Shown piece by piece: positions 42,523 to 50,652 of a stretch of 53,062 bases of DNA (position 1 is the stretch's first letter; each line of letters opens with the position of its first letter). The notes below the pieces were generated by a model. It was not told where the DNA came from. It saw only the letters and a program-made list of their open reading frames with translations, and did no database searches. The translations under genes and the position numbers were made by a program. Where the stretch lies: assembly GCA_017937485.1 (NCBI GenBank), contig JAGBDN010000043.1, forward strand, positions 1 to 53,062, written 5' to 3'. This stretch comes from Thermoguttaceae bacterium. GTDB lineage: Bacteria; Planctomycetota; Planctomycetia; Pirellulales; Thermoguttaceae.

Positions 42523-44355
42523 ATGAAAACCACGAAACCGCGTCGCGATTCCCGGCGTTTGCCCGGCGTTTTCGCGACTTTGCTCGCCGTCGCCGCGCTC
42601 GTCGCGTTCGCCGGTTGCCCCCGACCGCAAAGCGCGCCCGACGCCGCCGGACACGTTCACGGCCCCGACTGCGATCACGACCACGCCGCGGAAAACCCGC
42701 CCCACGGCGCCCCCGGGCACGTCCACGTCGAGGGCGAGAACCCGCCCCACGGAGCCCCGGGACACGTTCACACGGAAGCCGAAAACCCGCCCCACGGCGC
42801 TCCCGGGCACGTCCACGTCGAAGGCGAAAACCCGCCCCACGGAGCCCCCGGGCACGTTCACACGGAAGCCGAAAACGCCGACCGTCTCGCGCTTTCCGAA
42901 CTCGCGTTAGCCAACATCGGAATCGCCGCCGGAGACGCCGGAACGCTCGTTTTGCAACCTTCCGAATACCGCAAATCGTTCTCTTTCCCGGGTTACGTTC
43001 GCTACAAACCGGGACGTTCGCTCGTCGGCGTTCCGTCTCCGGCGACGGGAATCGTTACGAAAATCTACGTCGAAGAAGGCGCCGCGCTTTGCCCGGGCCA
43101 ACCGCTTTTCGAACTGCGCCTCGTCGGCGAAGAGCTTGCCGCCGCTCAACTTGAGTTGACCGCGCTCTTGCGCAAGCGCGACCGTCTCGCGAGCGAAGAA
43201 AAGCGCCTCGCCGACCTCGACGCCGGAATCGCGCCGCGCGAACAACGGGAAATCGCGCTCGAAAAAGCGGAAAACGAAGCCGCGATCGCGACGCAAAAAG
43301 ACGCGCTCCGCTTCTTCGGGCTCCCCGAGGCGACGATCGAGGAAGTCGTCGTCGCGAAGCGAACCCTTGTAACGTCGCTGACCGTCTGCGTCCCGACGTT
43401 CTCCGACGACGCCTCGTCGTTCGACCCGGCGTCGACCGCTCGTTTCGAGCCGCCGACGCACGAACACTTCGCGGAAAATCCGCATTTTCACCAGTTAGAG
43501 AAGACGCTCGTCGAAAAGGGCGAGTCGGTCGAAATCGGTTCGCCCCTTTGCGTCGTCTCCGATTTGCGCGAACTTTGGATCGAGGGGCGCGCGTTCGAAT
43601 CGGACGAACCGCTCGTCAACGCCGCGCTGGCCGAAGGCCGTCCCGTCTCCGCGATCTTCGTCGGCGCGTCCGGAACCGACGCTCCGCGCGAAACGGTCGG
43701 GCCGCTCGCCTTCCGTTCGGTCGCGAACCAACTCGACGCAAACTCCCGCGCTTTCGCTTGTTACGTCGAGCTGAAAAACTACTTGCTCGACGCGGCGCCG
43801 CACAACTGCGCGACGTACGACGCCGGGTCGCATACGCATCCTCACCCGAACCCGGAAACCGGCGTTCCGCATTCGCACCCGCATCCGGAAGCCGACGAGG
43901 AACACGCTCATTCTCACTCGAAAAACGACGCGACGTCGACCTCTGAAACCGCCGTCGCCGCAACCGACGCAACCGCCGAATCTGCCGAATCTGCCGCAAC
44001 TTGCGACGACGCCGCGCCTCGTTTAAACTGGCGTTTCAAACCGGGTCAACGTTGCGAACTCGCCGTCGAAACGGAAACGTTGCAAAACGTTTTCGTCGTT
44101 CCGGTCGACGCGACCGCGCAAGAAGCGAGCGAAACGTTCCTCTTCGAATACGACGGAACCTCCGACGGCAAGCGGATTTGGCGCAAACGACCGGTTCGCG
44201 TTTTGCACCAAACGGCCTCCGAAGTCGTCGTCGCGAACGACGGTTCGATTAAGCCCGGCGCGAAAATCGCCAACCGCGGCGCTTACCAACTTTACGTCGC
44301 GCTGACGAACGGCGGCGGCAAGTTGCAAGCGGCTTGCGACTGCGGCCAACACTAA
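42523..44355 (+). CDS. His-rich lipoprotein adaptor of an RND metal efflux pump (CusB/CzcB-like)
   Basis: 610 residues from the ATG at 42523. An Arg-rich start and hydrophobic stretch end in AFAGC, a near-consensus lipobox with Cys32, so the protein is likely lipid-anchored in the periplasm. After HVHGPDCDHDH come four 15-residue repeats ENPPHGAPGHVH-xxx (57-116). The CusB-like core follows: the barrel/lipoyl SFPGYVRYKPGRS and PSPATGIVTKIYVEEGAAL, a helical hairpin (~205-265), a second lipoyl half, and the VVPVDA membrane-proximal part. A second His cluster (HTHPHPNPETG, HSHPHP, HAHSHS) interrupts it at ~430-465. The RND pump gene follows after 30 bases. It should pass periplasmic metal to the pump. 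Confidence 0.9.
   Translation: MKTTKPRRDSRRLPGVFATLLAVAALVAFAGCPRPQSAPDAAGHVHGPDCDHDHAAENPPHGAPGHVHVEGENPPHGAPGHVHTEAENPPHGAPGHVHVEGENPPHGAPGHVHTEAENADRLALSELALANIGIAAGDAGTLVLQPSEYRKSFSFPGYVRYKPGRSLVGVPSPATGIVTKIYVEEGAALCPGQPLFELRLVGEELAAAQLELTALLRKRDRLASEEKRLADLDAGIAPREQREIALEKAENEAAIATQKDALRFFGLPEATIEEVVVAKRTLVTSLTVCVPTFSDDASSFDPASTARFEPPTHEHFAENPHFHQLEKTLVEKGESVEIGSPLCVVSDLRELWIEGRAFESDEPLVNAALAEGRPVSAIFVGASGTDAPRETVGPLAFRSVANQLDANSRAFACYVELKNYLLDAAPHNCATYDAGSHTHPHPNPETGVPHSHPHPEADEEHAHSHSKNDATSTSETAVAATDATAESAESAATCDDAAPRLNWRFKPGQRCELAVETETLQNVFVVPVDATAQEASETFLFEYDGTSDGKRIWRKRPVRVLHQTASEVVVANDGSIKPGAKIANRGAYQLYVALTNGGGKLQAACDCGQH
42691..42870 (+). repeat. 45-bp tandem repeats in the adaptor gene, arranged as a 90-bp dimer
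   Basis: Four in-frame 45-base units encoding ENPPHGAPGHVH plus VEG or TEA. The endings alternate VEG, TEA, VEG, TEA, so the latest event was probably duplication of a two-unit block of 90 bases. Confidence 0.92.
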
Positions 44356-44385
44356 CCGACGAAAACGAAGAAGGAGAAACGACTT

Positions 44386-47300
44386 ATGTTGAATCGAATC
44401 ATTCGTTTTTCGCTCGGCAATCGCTTCCTAATTATCGTCGGAGCGTTACTTCTTGTCGCCGCCGGATTTTACCGCGCCGCTCATATGCCGATCGACGTTC
44501 TTCCGGACTTAAACCGCCCCCGCGTTACGATTATGACCGAATGCCCGGGAATGGCGCCGGAGGAAGTCGAAACGCTCGTTACGCTTCCGCTCGAAACGGC
44601 GCTCGTCGGCACGACCGGGATCGAGGCGCTCCGTTCGTCGTCGACCGTCGGTCTTTCGACGATCGTCGCCGAATTTGATTGGAGTTCCGACCTCTATCTC
44701 GCGCGCCAAATCGTTTTCGAGCGGACGCAACGCGTCGCGGACGAGCTGCCCGAAGGCGTTTTTCCGCGCATGACGCCGGTCGCGTCGGTAATGGGACAAG
44801 TCTTAACGCTCGCGATTTACGCCGAAGAAGGCAAGACGTCGCCGATGGACTTGCGCACCCTCGCCGACTGGGACGTCCGACGCAAAATCCTTGCGCAAAA
44901 AGGCGTTAGCGAAGTTTACTCGATGGGCGGCGAACGGCGCCAATATCAAGTCGCGTTGCGTCCGGACGACCTGCTCCGCTTCGGTTTGACGGTCGACGAC
45001 GTCGAAGCCGCGCTCCGCAAGAGCAATCGCAACGTTACCGGCGGCTTCTTGACGCAACAGGGCCCGAAACAGTTCTTAGTGCGGTCTTTAGGTCGTATTA
45101 AATCGCTCGACGACTTGCGAACGCTCGTCGTCGACCCGTCGACGGAACCGCCGATTTTGCTACCTCAAGTCGCCGACGTCAAACTCGGCCCGTCCGTTCC
45201 GATCGGCGATTCCTCCGCCGCGATCCGCCTCCCCGACGGTTCCCTTTACGAAGGCGACGCCGTCGTGTTGACGGTCGAAAAGCAGCCGAGCCAAGACGCT
45301 CGCGAACTAACGCAAAACGTTCTCGACGAAATGGTTAAGATGGAGGCGAAACTCCGCCAAAGTTACCCCGACCTGCGCGTCGTCCCGGTTTACCAACAGC
45401 GGACGTTCGTCGAGTTGGCGGTGAAGAACGTTCTCGACGCCCTGCGCGACGGCGCGTTTTTGGTCGCGATCGTCGTTTTCCTCTTTCTAACCTCTTGGCG
45501 CACAACGTTTGTAACGCTAATCACCATCCCGACAACCCTTGCGACAGCGTGTCTCGTTTTCGCGGCGTTCGGAATGACGATTAACGCGATGACGCTCGGC
45601 GGGCTGGCCGTCGCTATCGGCGAACTGGTCGACGACGCCATCGTCGACGTCGAAAACATTCACCGCAGGCTCGGCGAAAACGCGCTTTTGGACGCGCCGC
45701 GCCGAACGCTAACCGTCGTATTTGAAGCGAGTTCGGAAATCCGCAACTCCATCGTCAACGGCACCGCGATCACCGTTCTCGTCTTCTTCCCGCTCTTCTT
45801 TTTGAACGGAATCGAAGGCAAGCTCTTCGCGCCGCTCGGCCTCGCTTACATCATGTCGCTAACGTCGTCCCTTTTCGTTTCGCTGACGCTGACGCCGGCG
45901 CTGTCGCACGTCCTTTTCCCGGCGATTTTTCGTCGTCGCAAAGGCCGTTCCGGCAAGGCGTTAAAGACGACCGTTAAGCGCGAAAAGAAGCCGAGTTTCG
46001 TTCTGCGAACGGCGCAATATTTCGCGAGTTCCGCGATTCGTTGCGGGCTCGATTTCCCCTTGGCGACGATTTTCTGCGCGGTCGCGCTCGGCGTCGGCGG
46101 GGTTTACGTCTTTACGTCGCTCGACCGCGACTTTATGCCGCCGTTTAACGAGGGCGCGATTCAGGTCAACCTCGACCTAACGCCGGGCGTCTCGCTCGAA
46201 ACGTCGTCGGAAGTCGCGGAAAAACTCGCTTTACGTCTCGCGGAAATCGACGGCGTTTCCGCCGTCGTCCGCAAAACGGGCCGAAGCGAAATGGACGAAC
46301 ACGCCGTTCCGGTCAACACGTCGGAGTTCATTTGCTCGATCGACCAAAGCGTCAACCGCGATTTTAACGAAATCGTCGACGAAGTACGCGGCGTCATTCA
46401 TTCGGAAAACGTCCCGGGAACGATCGCGTCCTACGACCAGCCGTTGCAACACTTAATCAACCACTTGCGCAGCGGAACCCGCGCTAAAATCGCGATCAAA
46501 GTTACCGGCGACGAGCTGTCGATTTTGAAAGAACGCGTCGCCGCGATTCAAGAGCTGATCGCCGACGTCGACGATATCGGCGCCCTGCGAATCGAGCCGA
46601 TTCAAGCCGACTTGCCGCAGGTGCAAATTCGCCTTAAACGCGACGCGTTGGCGCGTTACGGCTTAACGCCGGAGGACGTCGACCAAACGGTCGAAATCGC
46701 GATGAACGGTTCCGTCGCGACGACGGTTCTCGAAGGCGAACGCCCGGTCGAACTTCTAACTCGCCTCGGCGAAGACGTTCGAGAAAATATCGACGCGTTG
46801 CGCCGCCTGCCGATTCGACTTCCGGAAAAGACGAAGCGTTTCGTTCCGGCCGCGAATCCGGAATCGGCGATCGCCGCCGCGGTCGCGGGCGACGAAGAAA
46901 ACGCGCCGGAAGCCTCGATTAATTACACCGCGTCGCAACCCGGCGTGATTCCGCTCTCGGAGGTCGCCGAAATCGACGCGCAAGCGTTCGGCCCGGGTCA
47001 AATCAACCGCGAAAACGCTCGGCGACAAGTTGTCATTCAGTCGAATCCGCGCTATCGCGGCGCCGTCGAAGTCAAGGAAGATATTGAGAAACGCCTTGCG
47101 ACACGTTGGAGCGAACTAACCGCCGACGGCGTCGACGTCCGCGTCTCGGGCCTTTTCGAAAGCGAGCAAAGCGCGTCGCGCACGTTGACCGCCCTCTCCG
47201 TTTTCTCCGGCCTCTGCGTCTTCCTGATTTTGTACCGCATGTTCCGTTCGGCGAACCTCGCGCTGCAAGTGATGGCGATCGTTCCGCTTGCGTTGGTCGG

Positions 47301-47754
47301 GGCGGTCGGCGCGCTTTGGCTGACCGGGCAGTCGCGGACGATTCCGGGCCTGATCGGGATGATTTCGCTTTGCGGCGTCGCGTCGCGCAACGGTATCCTC
47401 TTGTTGGAACGTTACTTGCATCTCGTTCAATACGAGGGCGAAACGCTGAGCAAGTCAATGATTTTGCGCGCCGGTCGCGAACGCGTCGCGCCGGTTTTGA
47501 TGACGGCGTTGACGTCGGCTATCGGGCTCCTTCCCCTCGCGGCGGCGCCTAACCTCCCGGGACGCGAGATTTTATATCCGATCGCGACGGTGATGATCGG
47601 CGGCTTGTTGACCTCGACGGCGCTGGAATTTTTCGTCCGTCCGGCGCTCTTTTGGCGTTTCGGCTTGAAATCGGCGCGACGCGTTATCGCCGAAGCGCAA
47701 GCTCATGACGCCCGAGACCGCGTCGACGAGCGCGACGCAAAAGCCGATTTTTAA
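44386..47754 (+). CDS. Heavy-metal-type RND efflux pump, CusA/CzcA-like
   Basis: 1122 residues, the full RND length, with AAGGAG nine bases before the ATG. TM1 (about 12-30) is followed by the first periplasmic loop with PIDVLPDLNRPRV, as in the HME group. TM2-TM6 begin near 350, and TM4 carries acidic residues in AIGELVDDAIVDVENIHRR (~410), the proton-relay region. A second TM1-like segment begins near 560, the second large loop follows, and TM8-TM12 fill 930-1090, including SLCGVASRNGILLLER. It should export metal ions or related cations by proton exchange with the adaptor and the TolC-like protein. The metal is not readable. A poorly conserved extension of ~20 residues ends the protein. 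Confidence 0.93.
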   Translation: MLNRIIRFSLGNRFLIIVGALLLVAAGFYRAAHMPIDVLPDLNRPRVTIMTECPGMAPEEVETLVTLPLETALVGTTGIEALRSSSTVGLSTIVAEFDWSSDLYLARQIVFERTQRVADELPEGVFPRMTPVASVMGQVLTLAIYAEEGKTSPMDLRTLADWDVRRKILAQKGVSEVYSMGGERRQYQVALRPDDLLRFGLTVDDVEAALRKSNRNVTGGFLTQQGPKQFLVRSLGRIKSLDDLRTLVVDPSTEPPILLPQVADVKLGPSVPIGDSSAAIRLPDGSLYEGDAVVLTVEKQPSQDARELTQNVLDEMVKMEAKLRQSYPDLRVVPVYQQRTFVELAVKNVLDALRDGAFLVAIVVFLFLTSWRTTFVTLITIPTTLATACLVFAAFGMTINAMTLGGLAVAIGELVDDAIVDVENIHRRLGENALLDAPRRTLTVVFEASSEIRNSIVNGTAITVLVFFPLFFLNGIEGKLFAPLGLAYIMSLTSSLFVSLTLTPALSHVLFPAIFRRRKGRSGKALKTTVKREKKPSFVLRTAQYFASSAIRCGLDFPLATIFCAVALGVGGVYVFTSLDRDFMPPFNEGAIQVNLDLTPGVSLETSSEVAEKLALRLAEIDGVSAVVRKTGRSEMDEHAVPVNTSEFICSIDQSVNRDFNEIVDEVRGVIHSENVPGTIASYDQPLQHLINHLRSGTRAKIAIKVTGDELSILKERVAAIQELIADVDDIGALRIEPIQADLPQVQIRLKRDALARYGLTPEDVDQTVEIAMNGSVATTVLEGERPVELLTRLGEDVRENIDALRRLPIRLPEKTKRFVPAANPESAIAAAVAGDEENAPEASINYTASQPGVIPLSEVAEIDAQAFGPGQINRENARRQVVIQSNPRYRGAVEVKEDIEKRLATRWSELTADGVDVRVSGLFESEQSASRTLTALSVFSGLCVFLILYRMFRSANLALQVMAIVPLALVGAVGALWLTGQSRTIPGLIGMISLCGVASRNGILLLERYLHLVQYEGETLSKSMILRAGRERVAPVLMTALTSAIGLLPLAAAPNLPGREILYPIATVMIGGLLTSTALEFFVRPALFWRFGLKSARRVIAEAQAHDARDRVDERDAKADF

Positions 47755-47902
47755 ACGGCTTCGAGCATTCGCGAAGAACGACGAAACAACGCGGCGTTTG
47801 CGAAAATTTCCGCGAACGCCGCGTCCGACTTTCCCCGGAAACCGGTCGCAATCGTTTCAACCGAACAAACGCAACCTTAATTATTTAAGACGTTATATTC
47901 CA

Positions 47903-49252
47903 ATGAAACTTCCAATTCCCTCCCGAATCGCCCTTTTAACGCCGACGCTTGCGCTCGCGTTCGCCCCCGTCGCTTGGTCGCAAAACGCGCCGTCTCCCGC
48001 CAACGCTTCCTCGTTCCCCGTCGCGCCGGTTAACGCGAACGCGACGCCCGGTTTTGACGAAAAAGCCGCCGCCGAAGCGTTCGACTTCGGGCGAACGACC
48101 ATCGCCGCGTTGCAAGAATTTGCGTTGCGCCGGCATCCCGCGCTTCAACTCGTCGACGACTTAACCGACGCGGAGCGCGGCGTTTACGTTCAAGCCGGAC
48201 TCGCGCCCAATCCAACGCTGAAATACGGCGGCGAAGAAATCGGCGCCGACGGTTCCGCCGGTAAACACGGAATCGCCGTCGAACAAGAATTTGGCGGAGC
48301 CGCGCGACGTCGCTTAGCGCAAGAAGCGAGCCGCAAGGCGACCGTCGCGCTCGATTGGAAACGTCAAGTTGTCGCGACCAAAGTCCGAAACGACGTTCGC
48401 GCCGCGGCTTACCGCCTCTTGATCGCGCAAAAACGGGTCGAATTTCGCCAACAAATCGCGTCGGTTTCTCAAGCGGCGGAAGACCAGGCGCGCAACCTCA
48501 TCGCGGCGGGTTCCCTTTCGCAGCTCAACTTCATTCAACTGCAGAACCAAACGCGCGAAGCCAACTTGGCGACCGTCAAAGCGAAAAACGCTAAAACCGC
48601 CGCGCAAAAGGCTTTGCTCGCCGTTCTCGGCGCGCCGAACGGCTCGATCGAAGCGATTCTCGACGATCCGGAAGAACTCGGCGGCGAACCGCTCGACGAA
48701 AACGCGACGCTCGACGATATTCTCGAACGGAGCCCGGAGATCGAACGTTTGAAAGCGCAAATCGTTCAACGGCAAGCGGTTCTAAATTACGAACGCGCGC
48801 CGAAACGCGAATTTTCGGTCGAAGGCGGCGTCTCTTACGCGTTCGGCGATTCGACGACGTTGGCGAGCGCGGGCGTCGGCGTTCCGCTCCGAATCAACGA
48901 CCGCAACCAAGGCAATATTCAACGCGCGACCGCCGAATATTTCGCCGCGCAACGCGAACTCGAGCGAACGCAACTCAAACTCCGCGCGGAGTTTGCGGAA
49001 ACGTTCGCCGTTTACAAAAGCGCCCGCGAAGAAGCGCGAACGTACCGCGAAGAGATTATGCCGAGTTTGGAAAATTTCTTTGAAATGAGCCAACAGGCGT
49101 TCCTTTCCGGCGAAATCGACTTCCTCGAAATTTCGCAAGCGCGCGTCGTTTACATCGAGTCGTCCGTTAATTACTTGGAAGCGCTCGAACGTCTTGCGGA
49201 ATCGATCGTTAAGCTCGAAGGCGCGCTCCTCGAACGCAGTCTCGACGACTAA
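47903..49252 (+). CDS. TolC-family outer-membrane efflux protein (CusC/CzcC-like)
   Basis: 449 residues from the ATG at 47903, which opens on a signal peptide (RIALLTPTLALAFAPVAWSQ). The longer open frame from 47705 overlaps the pump gene. Two related halves of long helices follow, with TolC-type marks: ALRRHPALQLV, GLAPNPTLKYGGEEIG, EQEFGGAARRR and, in the second half, GVGVPLRINDRNQGNI. No lipobox Cys is present, unlike many CzcC proteins. It should form the outer-membrane channel of the efflux machine. No clear ribosome site precedes it. It follows the pump gene after 148 bases and precedes a terminator-like hairpin. Confidence 0.92.
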   Translation: MKLPIPSRIALLTPTLALAFAPVAWSQNAPSPANASSFPVAPVNANATPGFDEKAAAEAFDFGRTTIAALQEFALRRHPALQLVDDLTDAERGVYVQAGLAPNPTLKYGGEEIGADGSAGKHGIAVEQEFGGAARRRLAQEASRKATVALDWKRQVVATKVRNDVRAAAYRLLIAQKRVEFRQQIASVSQAAEDQARNLIAAGSLSQLNFIQLQNQTREANLATVKAKNAKTAAQKALLAVLGAPNGSIEAILDDPEELGGEPLDENATLDDILERSPEIERLKAQIVQRQAVLNYERAPKREFSVEGGVSYAFGDSTTLASAGVGVPLRINDRNQGNIQRATAEYFAAQRELERTQLKLRAEFAETFAVYKSAREEARTYREEIMPSLENFFEMSQQAFLSGEIDFLEISQARVVYIESSVNYLEALERLAESIVKLEGALLERSLDD

Positions 49253-49295
49253 ACGACGCCAAGTCGTTTGATTTTAACGTCAAGACGTCGTTTTT
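49251..49295 (+). terminator. Terminator-like hairpins at the end of the efflux operon
   Basis: AAACGAC-GCCAA-GTCGTTT (49251-49269) begins at the TolC-like gene's stop and is followed by GATTTT. A second weak stem, AACGTCAAGACGT, runs into GTCGTTTTT. Either could end the transcript. Confidence 0.5.
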
Positions 49296-49396
49296 AACGC
49301 CGACGTTTCGTCGACGTCGAGTCGCCCGACTTTGCGCGACGCGACGCCAACGTTCCTTTCCCCTTTTTAACGCCTTTAACAGCAAGGATTATTCCG

Positions 49397-50401
49397 ATGT
49401 CGTTCCGAAATTTTTCGTTTGCGACGCGTCTTAGCGCTCTTTACGGCGCCGCGCTTCTTCTCGTCGGTTCCGCGTTCGGAGCCGACGCCCAAAACAACGC
49501 TAAAGCCGACGAAAACGGCGGTTATTACGTCTTTTCCTACTTCGTCGGCAACGGCGAAGACGGGCTTCATTACGCCGTCAGTCGCGACGGCTACCAATGG
49601 ACCGCGCTTAACGGGGGCAAATCGGTTTTCGCGTCGCCCCTCGGCAAAAACGTCAAACTGATGCGCGACCCGAGCGTATGTCAAGGCGCGGACGGCGTTT
49701 ATCGTCTCGCTTGGACCGTCTCTTGGGACGGCAAGTCGATCGGCGTCGCGTCGAGCCGCGACCTGATCGAATGGACCGACGTTAAAGTCGTTCCGACGAT
49801 GACGCACGAGCCGACCGCGCGCAACTCTTGGGCGCCGGAAGTTTTCTACGACAAGAAGTCGCAAGAATTTTACATCGTTTGGTCGACGACGATTCCGGGT
49901 CGTTTCTCGCCGGAAAACGAAGGAACGAGCGAAGACCGCCTCGACCACCGCGCCTATTACATTACGACGAAAGACTTCCAAACGTTCTCGCCGACAAAAC
50001 TCTATTTCGACCCGGGACACAACGTCATCGACGGTTACCTCGCGGAGCAAGACGGCGAATATTTCCTCTTCTATAAAGACGAAACGCTCCGTCCGGAAGC
50101 GAAAAAGACGATTCTCGTCGCGAAGGGCAAGTCGCCGGTCGGGCCGTTCGAGAATCCGAAGACGATTTCGGCGCAAAATTGGGTCGAGGGCCCGAGCGCG
50201 CTTCGCGTCGACGGCGCTTGGCTCGTTTTTTACGACTGCTACCGCGACGGCAAATACGGCGCCGTCCGCTCCGTCGACGGCGAAAATTGGGAAGACGTCG
50301 GCGACAAAGTGCAATTCCCGAAAGGAACGCGGCACGGCACGGCGTTTGAAGTCGACCGCGAAACGTTCGAACGCCTCGTCGAAAAATACGGCGACAAGTA
50401 A
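49397..50401 (+). CDS. Secreted glycoside hydrolase, GH43-like
   Basis: 334 residues with a signal peptide (SALYGAALLLVGSAFGADA). The rest is a five-bladed-propeller-like repeat pattern. Candidate catalytic acids are in typical surroundings: MRDPSVCQGADGVYRLAWT (general base region Asp), NSWAPEVFYD (the WAPE signature) and VEGPSALRVDGAWLVFYD (EGP, general acid). Such enzymes remove arabinose, xylose or galactose units from plant or host polysaccharides. AAGGA precedes the ATG. It lies 144 bases after the efflux operon, with its own terminator at 50441, and is probably unrelated in function. Confidence 0.85.
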   Translation: MSFRNFSFATRLSALYGAALLLVGSAFGADAQNNAKADENGGYYVFSYFVGNGEDGLHYAVSRDGYQWTALNGGKSVFASPLGKNVKLMRDPSVCQGADGVYRLAWTVSWDGKSIGVASSRDLIEWTDVKVVPTMTHEPTARNSWAPEVFYDKKSQEFYIVWSTTIPGRFSPENEGTSEDRLDHRAYYITTKDFQTFSPTKLYFDPGHNVIDGYLAEQDGEYFLFYKDETLRPEAKKTILVAKGKSPVGPFENPKTISAQNWVEGPSALRVDGAWLVFYDCYRDGKYGAVRSVDGENWEDVGDKVQFPKGTRHGTAFEVDRETFERLVEKYGDK

Positions 50402-50440
50402 AGCGTTTGCAACTGTTTAAGCGTCTCCGCTTAACGTTTT

Positions 50441-50487
50441 AAACGGCGACGATCGGAGTTTTCGACGCTCCGGTCGCCGCCGTTTTT
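50441..50487 (+). terminator. Terminator of the GH43-like gene
   Basis: Eighteen-base arms (50441-50458 and 50468-50485) starting AAACGGCG and ending CCGCCGTTT pair with one mismatch and one G-T pair, followed by a T-run. Confidence 0.85.
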
Positions 50488-50561
50488 GATTTTCTTTTAA
50501 CCGGGCCTTTTTTCAAACGCAACGCCAAAAGACGCTCCCGACTCGTTTTTCAAACGCGGCG

Positions 50562-50606
50562 AAAAAAAGACGCTCGCCGACCTTCGAAAGTCGACGAGCG
50601 TTTTTT
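50562..50606 (-). terminator. Terminator of the GlpA-like gene
   Basis: GACGCTCGCCGAC (50569-50581) pairs with GTCGACGAGCGTT (50590-50602) around CTTCGAAA with one mismatch. An A7 run on one side and a T6 run on the other allow termination in either direction. It lies 47 bases past the minus-strand gene's stop. Confidence 0.8.
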
Positions 50607-50652
50607 ATCGGGCGTTCTTTGTCTTAAAACGCAACCCCGGCGATTAAAGCGT

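Noticed and set aside
47894..47899. A TATATT promoter box for the TolC-like gene
   Set aside because: It ends only four bases before the start codon, too close for even a leaderless transcript.
50441..50606. Inverted repeats of a mobile element around 50.4-50.6 kb
   Set aside because: They are two separate terminators of the converging GH43-like and GlpA-like genes, each with a T-run; nothing lies between them.
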